64,000 nt of DNA from Streptococcus didelphis DSM 15616 (GCF_000380005.1 NZ_KB904196.1:62001-126000), one strand, 5' to 3'. Shown: positions 11,801 to 22,223, numbered from the stretch's first letter. Notes: a model not told the origin generated them from the sequence alone. Program-made: numbers and translations.

Positions 11801-12738
11801 TTGTCCCAAGTGATAAGGTCCCTAACAAGTCTCACCTCTTAGTCAATGAAGATGGAAGCCCCTTTGAATACCCTTATTTTATCCATGATTCTTATGATTC
11901 TACTGATGCTATTAATCATTTTGATTGGAAAAAGGCAACCGATGCTAAGGCCTATCCAGAAAATGTTAAGAGCCAAGCCTATACCAAGGGTCTAATTGCC
12001 CTACGCCGATCAAGTGATGCTTTTCGCTTAAGCAGTAAGGTCTTAGTAGATGAAAATGTCAAGCTCCTTACTATTCCAGGTCAGAATGGACTTGGTCAAG
12101 TAGATGTGATTATTGCTTATGAGTTAAGAGCTACAAATGGGGATCGTTACCTGGTTCTTGTGAACGCTGATAACAAAACCAGACACTTTAATCTTGATAA
12201 AGAATGGTTGAAAGGCCAGGTACTTGTAGACGCAGACCGTGCAGGCCTTGTTTCCTTGGTCAATCCGGTAGGAATTAGCTACGCTGATAATGGAATAAGT
12301 CTTACTGGTCTGACTGCCGCCGTTCTAAAGCTCGCAGCAGATGTAGCTGAGCAGAAGAATACTAGTGAGGATGCTGACAAAGAAAATCTGGGTTTAGTTA
12401 AAGATATGGTTAAGGGTGCTAACCATACTCATACATTAATAGGAGCTGCTAAACAAACAATGAGTCCCAACTCCTTGTCTCAAGAGCTTCTAGCCAATTC
12501 TCAAAAAGAAGATAAAAAGGAAGATAAAGACCAGTCTCAGTTTGGAAAAGATAGAGAAGACGGGGCTAAGAAGAAGTCAAGTAAGCAGGAGGCTAACTTT
12601 AAGTCGCAAGCTGAGGCTAGAGATAATGATGACAAGCAAAAATCGGGCTTAAAAATGCTTTTATCGACTCTTCTTGGAGCAGTTTTAGGAGGGTTACTAG
12701 GACTTGTGGTTTATTCTTACTTTAAGAAAGGTAAGTAA
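8851..12738 (+). CDS. pulA: Surface type I pullulanase / amylopullulanase (GH13_14)
   Basis: The 1295-residue secreted protein debranches alpha-1,6 links of pullulan and glycogen-type glucans. A YSIRK-like signal (FAIRRLKLGVASV, cleavage near VAA-DE) is followed by two CBM41 modules with the LWTW and LWIWG tryptophans (residues about 155-260 and 265-370). An isoamylase-N/CBM48 module begins near 470. The GH13 domain has the type I motif YNWGYDP (about 687), DVVYNH (734), nucleophile Asp in FRFDMMGD (802), acid/base Glu in LGEGW (831) and AAHDN (918). The C-terminal 150 residues are Lys/Asp/Ser-rich and end in a hydrophobic helix plus YFKKGK. No LPXTG is visible. The start has AAGGAG upstream. 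Confidence 0.94.
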   Translation: MHQVILKKQATQLAEKRQVFAIRRLKLGVASVTIASSLLFLGARVAADELAEVSVPRIVKSDLRDSIIAEQVGQTESLQDLGALEIAAPVDSDEAKQEKELSGDVSQVGLDKPSPEGTLSLESAKQLVAGQTAPVSEAPLKEAILPKADQPIESGFIRMHYQKLPSEDLASIGLWTWEDVATPSGKNGAWPQGATSFSQAKADDYGLYLDIKMSEGPRNMIKWLINNSKGENLTGDKSLDILSQTIKEVWFDQNYKTYYYQPQKAGTVRINYFRTDGNYDDKALWIWGNVDKSVSSQLKTWPDGLSFKKGGDYGAYLDVALSDLPNEIGFILLDKSKSGDAVKIRQEDYKFTNLKNHSQIFLRDDDASVYTNPFFVNTVRILGAQQISPHRIQASLTSFEGLDKPSLLKDLKVTAKTSASISITDILLQPESKTILISGDFSAADGPYQVTYKSDTFTASSNWQYKDALYAYDGPLGARLSENGQEVDVTLWSPSAEKVDLIIYDKTDQDHVLAKAAMTKGDKGEWSIKLNQGSHLGITDYSGYYYHFDIIRDGKSHLVLDPYAKSLAAWNSELADKGPAYALAKAAFVNPSQLGPKDLTYANIQNFKNREDAIIYEAHVRDFTSDTAISGELKNHFGTFSAFTERLDYLQSLGVTHIQLLPVMSYYFVNEMNKEVSNNYSSSGNNYNWGYDPQSYFALTGMYASDPADPSKRIIEFKNLVNEIHKRGMGIILDVVYNHTAKLSLFEDLEPNYYHFMDADGSPRSSFGGGRLGTTHYMSRRVLVDSIKYLVSEFKVDGFRFDMMGDHDAESIETAYKAAKALNPNIIMLGEGWVTYAGDENMPQEPADQKWMSKTDTVASFSDDIRNMLKSGFGNEGQPAFITGGKKDIYGLFNNIKAQPNNFTADDPGDVIQYIAAHDNLSLFDIIAQSIKKDPAKADNNAEIHRRLRLGNLLILTSQGTPFIHSGQEYGRSKQFRDPAYKGIVPSDKVPNKSHLLVNEDGSPFEYPYFIHDSYDSTDAINHFDWKKATDAKAYPENVKSQAYTKGLIALRRSSDAFRLSSKVLVDENVKLLTIPGQNGLGQVDVIIAYELRATNGDRYLVLVNADNKTRHFNLDKEWLKGQVLVDADRAGLVSLVNPVGISYADNGISLTGLTAAVLKLAADVAEQKNTSEDADKENLGLVKDMVKGANHTHTLIGAAKQTMSPNSLSQELLANSQKEDKKEDKDQSQFGKDREDGAKKKSSKQEANFKSQAEARDNDDKQKSGLKMLLSTLLGAVLGGLLGLVVYSYFKKGK

Positions 12739-12973
12739 TAAAAAGTGCTCTTTATTTAAGGAGATTTAAAACAATGACACCCTCTAATATTGCCATTGTT
12801 TTCTAATTAAAATATAATATAATGAGTTTGATAAAGAAATCCTTTTAATATAATAGAGTGATAATATTTTTTGCCTTAACTAGTTAAAGCAAAAGAAGAT
12901 TTACAGAGTTAGTTTTACAAACATCTCTGCTTGCCCTTTAGTGGGATATTAAAAATGAAAGGATTTATAAAGT

Positions 12974-13273
12974 ATGAAAGAAAAAGTGAGTCGCCTTATT
13001 GGCCCAGCTTTCTTAGCATTTTTAACACTATTAACGACTAGTTCAGTACAAGCAAATGACCTTCAAGGTAATAAAACTCGCTGTTCTTGCACTATAAAAT
13101 TATTAGATACATCAACTAATAATACTGTAAATGATGTGGGGTATAATGTACTACCAAAATCTAATGAGATCGTAATAGCACGTAACAATATATTATCTCA
13201 AAACATTCAAACTAAGAATGTTACTCGCAGCGCCTGTAGTCCTCTAGCCTATGATGATTCTAGTTCTAAGTAA
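12974..13273 (+). CDS. Small secreted cysteine-containing protein of unknown function
   Basis: The 99-residue product is not recognised. It opens with a clear signal peptide (KVSRLIGPAFLAFLTLLTT, cleavage near VQA-ND), leaving a mature chain of about 70 residues. There are three cysteines: a Cys-Ser-Cys pair near 37-39 and one near 88. The mature part is rich in Asn, Ser and Thr. The ribosome site (GAAAGGA, 12957-12963) is well placed, so the gene is probably real. It stands alone between pulA and a two-way terminator, close to where streptokinase lies in related species. It shows no resemblance to streptokinase. A secreted peptide, inhibitor or bacteriocin-like role is only speculation. Confidence 0.65.
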   Translation: MKEKVSRLIGPAFLAFLTLLTTSSVQANDLQGNKTRCSCTIKLLDTSTNNTVNDVGYNVLPKSNEIVIARNNILSQNIQTKNVTRSACSPLAYDDSSSK

Positions 13274-13323
13274 TTTGACTTAAAAGGGCTTTAATAGACA
13301 AAATGGCAAGGGGAGTTAATAGA

Positions 13324-13359
13324 AAAAACAGACAATCTGGTAAGGGATTGTCTGTTTTT
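13324..13359. terminator. Bidirectional terminator between the small secreted gene and galR
   Basis: A perfect 14-bp inverted repeat, AAAAACAGACAATC (13324-13337) and GATTGTCTGTTTTT (13346-13359), has an eight-base loop and A/T flanks on both strands. It would stop transcripts arriving from either side. Confidence 0.85.
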
Positions 13360-13391
13360 ATGTAGTTTGATTTTTTGTTTTCTTTAAAGAT

Positions 13392-14393
<1,002 letters not shown>

Positions 14394-14449
14394 TTACCTC
14401 ATTTTACCTGTTTTCTTTATTATAGCATAGCTCATGTATCCAGTGATTA

Positions 14450-14471
14450 TTTTAGTAAAATTTTAGTAAAA
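14450..14471 (+). promoter_or_regulatory. Tandem direct repeat in the galR-galK control region
   Basis: TTTTAGTAAAA occurs twice back to back (14450-14460 and 14461-14471) and ends four bases before the galK -35. The position fits an operator for GalR, but it is a direct repeat and not the dyad usual for LacI-family proteins. Confidence 0.5.
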
Positions 14472-14474
14472 ATA

Positions 14475-14503
14475 TTGACTCCTAAAAAAGGATTACCTAC
14501 AAT
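14475..14503 (+). promoter_or_regulatory. galKTE promoter
   Basis: TTGACT (14475-14480) and TACAAT (14498-14503) are separated by exactly 17 bases. The predicted start lies about 20 bases ahead of the galK ATG. Confidence 0.8.
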
Positions 14504-14530
14504 AAAAGTATCATATCCAAAGGAGAAAAA

Positions 14531-15694
14531 ATGACTAAGACAGAACTAGAAGCAGCTTTTGCAGCTATTTTTCAAAAAGAGCCAGAGTGCCTATGTTTCT
14601 CACCAGGTCGTATTAATCTGATTGGGGAACATACAGATTATAATGGAGGCCATGTCTTCCCAGCGGCCATAAGTTTAGGAACCTATGGTGCTGCCAGAAA
14701 AAGAGATGATCAAGTTTTACGTTTTTATTCAGCTAATTTCAAAGAACTTGGCATTATAGAAGTCAACTTACAAGAACTTATCTATGATGCTCAAGATAAT
14801 TGGGCCAATTATGCTAAGGGGGTGGTTAAATTTTTACAAGAAGCAGGACACAGCATTGCCAGTGGTTTTGATCTCTACGTAGAGGGAAACATTCCAAATG
14901 GTGCTGGCCTATCCTCATCTGCCTCTTTAGAATTATTGGTAGGATGTATTTGCCAAGGTCTCTTTCAGCTCCAATTAGATAGACTTGATTTAGTAAAAAT
15001 CGGCCAACAAACCGAAAATCAATTTATAGGGGTAAATTCTGGCATTATGGACCAGTTTGCTATTGGTATGGGAGCTGAAAAATGTGCTCTTTATTTAGAT
15101 ACCAATAATTTGGAATATAAATTGGTGCCACTTGATTTAGGGTCACATGTGATTGTCATTATGAATACGAATAAACGTCGTGAATTAGCTGATTCAAAAT
15201 ATAATGAACGACGAACAGAATGCGAAAAAGCAGTAGCAGAACTAAATAGTCTCCTAAACATTGAGACACTAGGAGAACTAAATGCTATTAGCTTTGATCA
15301 ATATGCTTATTTAATTAAGGATGGTAACCGAATGAAACGAGCTCGTCATGCAGTGCTTGAAAACCAGCGTACCTTGCTAGCTGGCAAGGCTTTAGAAGCA
15401 GGACACTTAGAAGAATTTGGACGTTTAATGAATGCTTCTCATGTCTCCTTGGAACATGACTATCAAGTGACGGGTGTGGAATTAGATACCTTGGTTCATG
15501 CTGCATGGCAAGAAGAAGGTGTCTTAGGAGCCAGGATGACAGGTGCTGGGTTTGGGGGTTGTGCCATTGCCATTGTTGAAAAAGGTAAGCTAGACCAGTT
15601 TAAAGAAAATGTTGGGAAAATATATAAGGATAAAATGGGCTATGCAGCAGATTTCTATATAGCTCATATTGCTCAAGGGACACATCCTCTATAA
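14531..15694 (+). CDS. galK: Galactokinase
   Basis: The 387-residue GHMP kinase phosphorylates galactose with ATP to galactose 1-phosphate, the first Leloir step after epimerisation. The galactokinase signature [16 protein letters not shown] lies near residue 26. The GHMP ATP-binding motif [15 protein letters not shown] (about 120) and C-terminal [13 protein letters not shown] (about 335) are intact. The start follows AAAGGAGAAAAA. It is the first gene of galK-galT-galE, expressed from the promoter at 14475 and facing galR. Length is typical of the family. Confidence 0.97.
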   Translation: MTKTELEAAFAAIFQKEPECLCFSPGRINLIGEHTDYNGGHVFPAAISLGTYGAARKRDDQVLRFYSANFKELGIIEVNLQELIYDAQDNWANYAKGVVKFLQEAGHSIASGFDLYVEGNIPNGAGLSSSASLELLVGCICQGLFQLQLDRLDLVKIGQQTENQFIGVNSGIMDQFAIGMGAEKCALYLDTNNLEYKLVPLDLGSHVIVIMNTNKRRELADSKYNERRTECEKAVAELNSLLNIETLGELNAISFDQYAYLIKDGNRMKRARHAVLENQRTLLAGKALEAGHLEEFGRLMNASHVSLEHDYQVTGVELDTLVHAAWQEEGVLGARMTGAGFGGCAIAIVEKGKLDQFKENVGKIYKDKMGYAADFYIAHIAQGTHPL

Positions 15695-15714
15695 GCCAAA
15701 AAGAAAGTAACAAT

Positions 15715-17199
15715 ATGGAACTCATTCAAGAATTTGTAAAAGCCATTATTGCTAGGTCAGCTTATCAAGAATTGGACAAAATATACCTTACTAACAGAAT
15801 CTTAGCCTTAGTAGGAGAAGACTCAGCACAGGCAATTTCTGGGAAAAGAAATTTGATTTACCTTAAAGAAAAATTGGTGGCGCGTGCTGTAAAAAATGGT
15901 AAGATTGGCTCGCTTAGAGAAGAAAGAGATTGCCTTGGTTCCCAACTAATGGACTTTATCACACCACTACCAAGTCACTTAAATGCTCAGTTTTGGTCAA
16001 CCTATGAGATTTCTCCTCAGAAGGCGATAGCAGATTTTTACCAATTAAGTCAAGCTAATGACTATATAAAAGTTTCGGCAATTGCCAAGAACCTCACCTT
16101 TAAAAGCCCATCTCCCTATGGTGATATGGAAATCACAATTAACCTATCTAAGCCAGAAAAAAACCCCAAGGCTATTGCTGCTGCAAAATTAGCTAAAGTA
16201 TCTAGCTATCCCCAGTGTCAATTATGTATGGAAAATGAGGGCTATCAGGGGCGGATTGATTACCCAGCGCGAGCGAATCACCGGATTATCCGTTTTAAGT
16301 TGAATCAGCAAGAATGGGGCTTTCAATATTCTCCCTATGCTTATTTTAAGGAACATTGCATTTTTTTGGATAGCCAACATCGCCCCATGGTCATTTCTAA
16401 AGAAACCTTTAGACAGCTATTAGCTATCGTTGAGATTTTTCCTGACTACTTTGCTGGCTCAAATGCTGATTTACCAATTGTTGGGGGCTCCATATTATCC
16501 CATAATCATTATCAAGGGGGAAAGCATGATTTTCCTATGGCATTGGCAGAGCTGGAAAGGGAATTTGTTTTCAAGGGATTTCCTGATATCAAAGCAGCTA
16601 TCCTCAAGTGGCCCATGTCGGTTATTCGCTTACAGGGGTATGATAGTTGCCAAATGGTAGAATTAGCAGAGAAAATCCGACTAACTTGGCGCTATTATAG
16701 TGATGAGAAGGTTGATATTCGTGCATTCTCCGGGGACCAACCCCATCACACAATAACCCCCATCGCAAGGCGCAGAGAGGGCCTATTTGAACTTGACCTT
16801 GTCCTGCGTGATAATCATACTAGTCCTGAATTTCCAGACGGAGTCTATCACCCCCATAAAGAACTCCAGCATATCAAGAAAGAAAACATTGGTTTGATAG
16901 AAGTTATGGGTCTGGCTATCTTGCCACCTCGTTTAAAGGCAGAGTTAAAAGAAGTGGAGATGTATCTTCTGGGTCAAGTAGCTGAGGTGGCTGATTATCA
17001 TCAAGAGTGGGCTGATCAGTTGAAAGCAAGCTATCAAGCTAAAGCCTATGAAGGGTCTGCCCATGATTTGCTAGAAAAAGAAGTTGGTAAAGTATTTGTA
17101 AGGGTCTTGGAAGATGCAGGGGTCTATAAAATGGATTTGCAAGGTAGAGCTGCTTTTGCCGATTTTATTAAGAGTGTAGGAATAGAAGGAGACTTATAA
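15715..17199 (+). CDS. galT: UDP-glucose--hexose-1-phosphate uridylyltransferase (GalT type 2)
   Basis: This 494-residue enzyme exchanges UMP between UDP-glucose and galactose 1-phosphate. It belongs to the longer Firmicute GalT type, shown by [23 protein letters not shown], in parts, and by the N-terminal helical region. The motif SHNHYQGG near residue 263 carries the HxH-type site. It starts 20 bases after galK and its stop TAA shares one base with the galE ATG (17199), so the two are translationally coupled. An AAAGAAAG ribosome site precedes the ATG. Confidence 0.96.
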   Translation: MELIQEFVKAIIARSAYQELDKIYLTNRILALVGEDSAQAISGKRNLIYLKEKLVARAVKNGKIGSLREERDCLGSQLMDFITPLPSHLNAQFWSTYEISPQKAIADFYQLSQANDYIKVSAIAKNLTFKSPSPYGDMEITINLSKPEKNPKAIAAAKLAKVSSYPQCQLCMENEGYQGRIDYPARANHRIIRFKLNQQEWGFQYSPYAYFKEHCIFLDSQHRPMVISKETFRQLLAIVEIFPDYFAGSNADLPIVGGSILSHNHYQGGKHDFPMALAELEREFVFKGFPDIKAAILKWPMSVIRLQGYDSCQMVELAEKIRLTWRYYSDEKVDIRAFSGDQPHHTITPIARRREGLFELDLVLRDNHTSPEFPDGVYHPHKELQHIKKENIGLIEVMGLAILPPRLKAELKEVEMYLLGQVAEVADYHQEWADQLKASYQAKAYEGSAHDLLEKEVGKVFVRVLEDAGVYKMDLQGRAAFADFIKSVGIEGDL

Positions 17200-18200
17200 T
17201 GACTGTTTTGGTCTTAGGTGGAGCGGGTTATATTGGTTCCCATATGGTTGATAGACTGATAGAAGTTGATAAGGAAGAGGTTGTTGTCGTAGATAATCTT
17301 GTTACAGGTCATAAACAAGCCATTCATAAGGCAGCCCACTTTTATCAAGGAGATTTGGCAGATCAGCCCTTTATGCGTCAGGTCTTTGCTAAACACCCTG
17401 GCATTGATGCGGTCATTCATTTTGCTGCCTACTCCCAAGTTGGGGAGTCAATGCAGGACCCTCTCAAGTATTTTGATAACAATACTGCTGGTATGGTTAA
17501 GTTACTTCAAGTGATGAAAGAGTATCAGGTCAAAAAAATCATTTTTTCGTCTACAGCAGCTACTTATGGAAAAGCAGAGCATATGCCTATCAAGGAAAGT
17601 AGTCCACAGTTACCCATCAATCCCTACGGCGAAAGTAAACTAATGATGGAAAAAATCATGGCCTGGTGTGATCAGGCTTATGGGATAAAATATGTTGCCC
17701 TCCGTTATTTTAACGTAGCAGGTTGCAAACCAGATGGAAGTATCGGGGAGGACCATAACCCTGAAACCCATCTCTTACCCATAGTCTTACAAGTTGCTCA
17801 AGGTCTTCGTGACAAGATCATCATTTTCGGAGATTCCTATCACACAAATGATGGAACCAATGTGCGAGACTATGTTCACCCCTTTGATTTAGCGCAAGCG
17901 CATAGCAAAGCTTTACATTATTTGCGAAAAGGTATGCCATCAGATGCCTTTAATCTAGGCTCATCTACTGGTTTTTCCAATCTCCAAATCCTAGAGGTTG
18001 CTAGAAAAATAACAGGCAAGGCTATCCTTGCAGAAATTGGGGCACCTAGGTATGGAGATCCAGATATTTTGGTGGCTGATTCCAGTAGGGCTAGACAAAT
18101 CTTGGGATGGCAACCAGAATTTGATAATATTGAAAAAATCGTTGAAACAGCCTGGGCCTGGCATTCTAGCCATCCAAATGGCTATGAAAAAGACTTGTAA
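17199..18200 (+). CDS. galE: UDP-glucose 4-epimerase
   Basis: The 333-residue short-chain dehydrogenase-like enzyme interconverts UDP-galactose and UDP-glucose using bound NAD. The Rossmann motif GGAGYIGSH is at residues 7-15. The catalytic Ser-Tyr-Lys set is visible in FSSTAATYG and YGESKLMME. Near the C-terminus the family motif [16 protein letters not shown] is present. It is the last gene of galKTE and overlaps galT by one base. It supplies UDP-sugars both to the Leloir pathway and to surface polysaccharide synthesis. Confidence 0.96.
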   Translation: MTVLVLGGAGYIGSHMVDRLIEVDKEEVVVVDNLVTGHKQAIHKAAHFYQGDLADQPFMRQVFAKHPGIDAVIHFAAYSQVGESMQDPLKYFDNNTAGMVKLLQVMKEYQVKKIIFSSTAATYGKAEHMPIKESSPQLPINPYGESKLMMEKIMAWCDQAYGIKYVALRYFNVAGCKPDGSIGEDHNPETHLLPIVLQVAQGLRDKIIIFGDSYHTNDGTNVRDYVHPFDLAQAHSKALHYLRKGMPSDAFNLGSSTGFSNLQILEVARKITGKAILAEIGAPRYGDPDILVADSSRARQILGWQPEFDNIEKIVETAWAWHSSHPNGYEKDL

Positions 18201-18349
18201 AAGCAGTCGATAAGTTAACAGAAATCCAAGATAACCCATTTATCGTGCTCCATGAGCAAACTTAGGCAAATGCTTTAAAAGTAAGAGGATTTGAAAAACC
18301 AGCCTATTTTGGTTAAGATAGAAAGAAACTCATAATAAGGGGAAGAAAG

Positions 18350-18694
18350 ATGGAATTCAAAGAAGCAGTCAGTCATTTTAAAGAAGTAACTAGTGAGCAA
18401 TTAACAGCATATATTGAAAAAGAAGATGAGCTAGTTGCCTTCTTTGGGAGAGCTAGCTGTCCTTATTGTCGGTTATTTGCCCCTAAATTAGTCCATGTTA
18501 GCCAAGATAAGAATCTCAAAGTCTATTTTATTGATACAGATAACGTAAGTGATAGTCATAATATTCAAAAGCTTAGACAAGCTTATAATATCAGGACTGT
18601 ACCAGGATTACTGGTCAAGAAAGCAGATAAGCTAAAAGAGGTCTGTGATTCTTCCCTAAGTGAAGACGAAATTTTAGACCTTATTCAATCTTAA
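18350..18694 (+). CDS. Thioredoxin-like protein (bacteriocin transport accessory family)
   Basis: The 114-residue protein has a thioredoxin fold with the active-site sequence SCPYCRLF near residues 41-48. A cis-proline-like segment VPGLLV lies near 85. No signal peptide is present, so it is probably cytoplasmic or membrane-associated from inside. Relatives are annotated as bacteriocin transport accessory proteins or thiol-disulfide oxidoreductases, but no bacteriocin gene is nearby. AAGGGGAAG precedes the ATG. The gene appears to stand alone, 150 bases after galE. Confidence 0.8.
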   Translation: MEFKEAVSHFKEVTSEQLTAYIEKEDELVAFFGRASCPYCRLFAPKLVHVSQDKNLKVYFIDTDNVSDSHNIQKLRQAYNIRTVPGLLVKKADKLKEVCDSSLSEDEILDLIQS

Positions 18695-18780
18695 GGCTTA
18701 TTTTCTTGGCCTTTCCTTGCTATGTGCAGGTAAATTTGTTATAGTTAATCATGACTTTTATATATAATTAAGGAGATATT

Positions 18781-19173
18781 ATGGGTTTTTCTACTATTTT
18801 AATGTTTGTTGTAATGATTGGCTTGATTTTCTTCATGCAACGCCAGCAAAAAAAACAAGCAAAAGAACGTCAAAATCAATTAAATACTATTGAAAAAGGC
18901 GATGAAGTTGTTACTATTGGAGGCTTGTTTGCCTTTGTAGATGAAATTGACAAAGAAACAAATCGCATTGTTTTAGATGTTGACGGTGTCTTTTTACCTT
19001 TTGAATTATCAGCTATTAAACGGGTTGTTTCAAAATACGGTGCAGAGTTGTTGCCAGTAGATGAAAATAAGGCTGAAAGTGCAAGTCTTGTTGAAGATGA
19101 CACACTTCCTCTTGCTGAAGAAACTGCTCTTGATACTAATAATCAAATAGATTCTGTTATTGAAACAAAATAA
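18781..19173 (+). CDS. yajC: Preprotein translocase subunit YajC
   Basis: The 130-residue membrane protein has one N-terminal transmembrane helix (ILMFVVMIGLIFFMQ). The YajC signature follows it: QRQQKKQAKERQ and KGDEVVTIGGLFAFV. YajC associates with the Sec translocase accessory complex, although its role in Gram-positives is not firmly defined. The acidic C-terminal tail after residue 95 is longer than the minimal YajC. AAGGAG lies before the ATG. In streptococci it commonly sits just ahead of uppS, as here. Confidence 0.93.
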   Translation: MGFSTILMFVVMIGLIFFMQRQQKKQAKERQNQLNTIEKGDEVVTIGGLFAFVDEIDKETNRIVLDVDGVFLPFELSAIKRVVSKYGAELLPVDENKAESASLVEDDTLPLAEETALDTNNQIDSVIETK

Positions 19174-19368
19174 TAAAAGCCTTTTCTTTCTTTTTGAGAA
19201 TTTTTGCAATTTTTAGGAAGATTCTAAAATAAAAATAGAGTTATCTATGGCTAGGTTGTAAAAATTAGTCATAATAGCTCTTTTTTAGTGTTTTCAATCA
19301 TAAAAGACAAGTCAAACATCAGTATTTATGGTAAAATAAAACTAAGTATGCTTAAATAAGGAAGTAAG

Positions 19369-20118
19369 ATGATAAGGTTAAGAATAAAATCAAAAGAAAT
19401 CAAATTAGAAAAAATTCCTAAACATATTGGAATCATTATGGATGGTAATGGACGTTGGGCTAAAAAACGTTTAAAACCAAGGGTTTTTGGACACAAAGCA
19501 GGCATGGATGCCCTTCAGGAAGTAACCATTGCAGCTTCTGAATATGGGGTAAAGGTATTAACCGTCTATGCCTTTTCAACAGAAAATTGGTCTCGTCCCC
19601 AAGATGAGGTCAAGTTTATTATGAACCTTCCGGTGGAATTTTTTGACAAGTATGTTCCTGAATTACATAAAAATAATGTTCGCATTCAAATGATTGGGGA
19701 AACCCATCGTCTCCCACAAGAGACTTTACAAGCTTTAAATAAGGCTATTCAAACTACCAGACAAAATTCAGGTCTTGTCCTTAACTTTGCTTTGAACTAT
19801 GGAGGACGAGCAGAAATCACTAACGCCGTGAGACTAATTGCACAAGATGTTTTGGATGCTAATTTAAATCCTGGAGATATTACAGAAGATCTAATAGCTA
19901 ATTATTTAATGACAGATCATCTACCCTATCTTTATCGCAATCCTGATTTAATTATTCGTACCAGTGGAGAGCTACGCTTGAGTAATTTCTTACCTTGGCA
20001 ATCTGCTTACAGTGAATTTTATTTCACACCTGTCTTATGGCCTGATTTTAAAAAAGCAGAGCTTATAAAGGCTTTAGAAGAATTTAACCGTCGTCACCGT
20101 CGTTTTGGTGGCTTATAA
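19369..20118 (+). CDS. uppS: Undecaprenyl diphosphate synthase
   Basis: The 249-residue cis-prenyltransferase extends farnesyl diphosphate to undecaprenyl diphosphate, the lipid carrier for peptidoglycan and teichoic acid synthesis. Signatures are IIMDGNGRWAKKR (about residues 24-36), YAFSTENWSRP, and the C-terminal RTSGELRLSNFLPWQSAYSE, in parts. AAGGAAG precedes the ATG. It starts a tight run uppS-cdsA-rseP-proS, with gaps of 12, 38 and 16 bases, that probably forms one operon for membrane lipid and envelope functions. Confidence 0.97.
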   Translation: MIRLRIKSKEIKLEKIPKHIGIIMDGNGRWAKKRLKPRVFGHKAGMDALQEVTIAASEYGVKVLTVYAFSTENWSRPQDEVKFIMNLPVEFFDKYVPELHKNNVRIQMIGETHRLPQETLQALNKAIQTTRQNSGLVLNFALNYGGRAEITNAVRLIAQDVLDANLNPGDITEDLIANYLMTDHLPYLYRNPDLIIRTSGELRLSNFLPWQSAYSEFYFTPVLWPDFKKAELIKALEEFNRRHRRFGGL

Positions 20119-20130
20119 AGGAGAAATGGA

Positions 20131-20925
20131 ATGAAAGAACGTGTAATTTGGGGGACAATAGCTGCTGCCATTTTCCTACCCTTTTTACTTCTAGGAGGGT
20201 TATCCTTTCAGTTATTTGTGGCTCTTTTAGCCATGATTGGGGTAACAGAGATGATGCGCATGAAGAAATTAGAAATCTTCTCCTTTGAAGGGATCTTAGC
20301 CATGTTAGCAGCCTTTGTCTTAACAATCCCTATGGACAACTACCTAACCTTTTTACCAATTAATGCTAATTTTGCCTGTTTTGGTATATTAGTCTTTTTA
20401 CTTTTAGCAGGGACAGTCATAAACAGTGACCATTACTCATTTGAAGATGCAGCCTTTCCCATAGCTTCAAGTCTTTATATTGGTATTGGCTTTCAAAATC
20501 TAGTTAATGCAAGAATAGCAGGGATTGATAAGGTTCTCTTAGCCCTCTTTATTGTTTGGGCAACTGATATGGGTGCTTATTTTGTTGGTCGAAGAATTGG
20601 GAAAAACAAGCTTTTACCTAAAGTTTCTCCCAATAAAACTATCGAAGGTAGCCTAGGTGGAATTGCTTGTGCAGTAGTTCTTGCCTTTGTTTTTATGCTG
20701 GTTGATCGAAGTGTTTATGCTCCCCATAACTTTATTAGTATGCTTTTATTTGTGGCCATTTTCTCGATTTTTGCACAATTTGGTGACTTGGTAGAAAGTG
20801 CTATTAAAAGACATTTCGAAGTCAAAGATTCAGGAAAACTAATCCCTGGTCACGGTGGTATTTTAGACCGTTTTGATTCAATGATTTTTGTTTTTCCTCT
20901 AATGCATCTCTTTGGTTTATTCTAG
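20131..20925 (+). CDS. cdsA: Phosphatidate cytidylyltransferase
   Basis: The 264-residue integral membrane enzyme makes CDP-diacylglycerol from phosphatidate and CTP. About seven hydrophobic helices are visible. The C-terminal CDS signature is present as GDLVESAIKRHFEVKDSG and PGHGGILDRFDSM, with the aspartates required for metal and substrate binding. It starts 12 bases after uppS with AAAGGAGAA upstream. Length is normal for Firmicutes. Confidence 0.96.
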   Translation: MKERVIWGTIAAAIFLPFLLLGGLSFQLFVALLAMIGVTEMMRMKKLEIFSFEGILAMLAAFVLTIPMDNYLTFLPINANFACFGILVFLLLAGTVINSDHYSFEDAAFPIASSLYIGIGFQNLVNARIAGIDKVLLALFIVWATDMGAYFVGRRIGKNKLLPKVSPNKTIEGSLGGIACAVVLAFVFMLVDRSVYAPHNFISMLLFVAIFSIFAQFGDLVESAIKRHFEVKDSGKLIPGHGGILDRFDSMIFVFPLMHLFGLF

Positions 20926-20963
20926 ACTTCTTTACATAGTAATAATAGACTGAAAGGAATTAT

Positions 20964-22223
20964 ATGTTAGGCTTATTTACCTTTATTATTGTTTTTGGTA
21001 TTTTAGTTGTTGTCCATGAATTTGGACATTTCTATTTTGCTAAAAAATCAGGAATTCTTGTAAGAGAATTTGCTATTGGGATGGGTCCCAAGGTCTTCTC
21101 ACATGTTGACCAAGCAGGAACCCTTTACACGATTAGGATTCTTCCTCTCGGAGGCTATGTTCGCATGGCTGGTTGGGGAGATGATAAGACAGAAATAAAA
21201 ATTGGTACACCAGCAAGCTTGACCTTAAATGATAAAGGTCAGGTTAAACGCATCAATTTATCAAAAGGTAAACTAGATCCAACTAGCTTACCTATGAATG
21301 TAACAGCTTATGATTTGGAAGATAAACTCTTTATTACTGGTCTTGTTATTGATGAGACAAAGACCTACCCAGTTGATCATGATGCTACCATAGTTGAAGA
21401 AGATGGAACAGAAATCCGAATTGCCCCTCAAGATGTTCAATATCAAAATGCAAGTATTTGGGGAAGATTGATCACTAATTTTGCTGGTCCAATGAATAAT
21501 TTTATCTTAGGGATTTTTGTCTTTGTTATCTTGGTCTTTATGCAGGGGGGAACTATTGATTATTCAAGTAACCATATTACTGTAGTAGATAATGGTCCTG
21601 CTGCCAAGGCTGGCATTAAAACAAATGATCAGATTCTAAAAGTGGGTTCTCATAAGGTTGATAATTGGCAAGACATTATAAGTGCCTTATCAGAGACTAC
21701 TAAAGACCAAAAAACTAATCAAGCAATTCCTTTTCTGATAAATTCAAAGGGACAGGAAAAAACAGTTAACTTAAAACCTAAAAAAGAAAATGGGTCCTAT
21801 GTTATTGGTATTCATGCTCCCTTAAAAACAGGCATTCTAGACAAGATATTTGGTGGTTTTCAAATGGCAGCTAACGGGGCCTTGATCATTGTAGTGGCCC
21901 TAAAGAATTTAATAACAGGCTTTAGCCTTGATAAATTAGGTGGCCCAGTTGCTATGTATCAAATGTCCAATCAAGCAGCAAAAAATGGCTTGGAATCTGT
22001 TTTAAACCTAATGGCAATGCTCTCTATCAACTTAGGGATTTTTAACCTTATTCCGATTCCTGCCTTAGATGGAGGGAAAATAATGATAAACATTATCGAA
22101 GCTATTAGACGAAAACCCCTCAAACAAGAAACCGAGACATATGTTACCTTAGCCGGAGTGGCTATCATGTTAGTATTAATGATAGCAGTAACCTGGAATG
22201 ATATTATGCGTGCCTTTTTCTAA
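20964..22223 (+). CDS. rseP: Site-2 intramembrane metalloprotease RseP (Eep)
   Basis: The 419-residue protease has the zinc motif HEFGH in [16 protein letters not shown] near residue 18-22 and the second metal motif [12 protein letters not shown] near residue 360. Four transmembrane helices and one PDZ domain (about 200-275, [14 protein letters not shown]) give the S2P family layout. In streptococci and enterococci Eep cuts within the membrane, processing signal-peptide remnants, pheromone precursors and regulators. The position between cdsA and proS is conserved among Firmicutes. The start has GAAAGGAA upstream. Confidence 0.95.
   Translation: MLGLFTFIIVFGILVVVHEFGHFYFAKKSGILVREFAIGMGPKVFSHVDQAGTLYTIRILPLGGYVRMAGWGDDKTEIKIGTPASLTLNDKGQVKRINLSKGKLDPTSLPMNVTAYDLEDKLFITGLVIDETKTYPVDHDATIVEEDGTEIRIAPQDVQYQNASIWGRLITNFAGPMNNFILGIFVFVILVFMQGGTIDYSSNHITVVDNGPAAKAGIKTNDQILKVGSHKVDNWQDIISALSETTKDQKTNQAIPFLINSKGQEKTVNLKPKKENGSYVIGIHAPLKTGILDKIFGGFQMAANGALIIVVALKNLITGFSLDKLGGPVAMYQMSNQAAKNGLESVLNLMAMLSINLGIFNLIPIPALDGGKIMINIIEAIRRKPLKQETETYVTLAGVAIMLVLMIAVTWNDIMRAFF

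Noticed and set aside
8851..12738. Plain LPXTG-anchored protein
   Set aside because: The last 150 residues were read for LPXTG and close variants; none was found, so the usual annotation was not given.
12739..13391. Streptokinase or other plasminogen activator gene at the site downstream of dexB
   Set aside because: No frame of about 400 residues is present, and the 99-residue protein bears no similarity.
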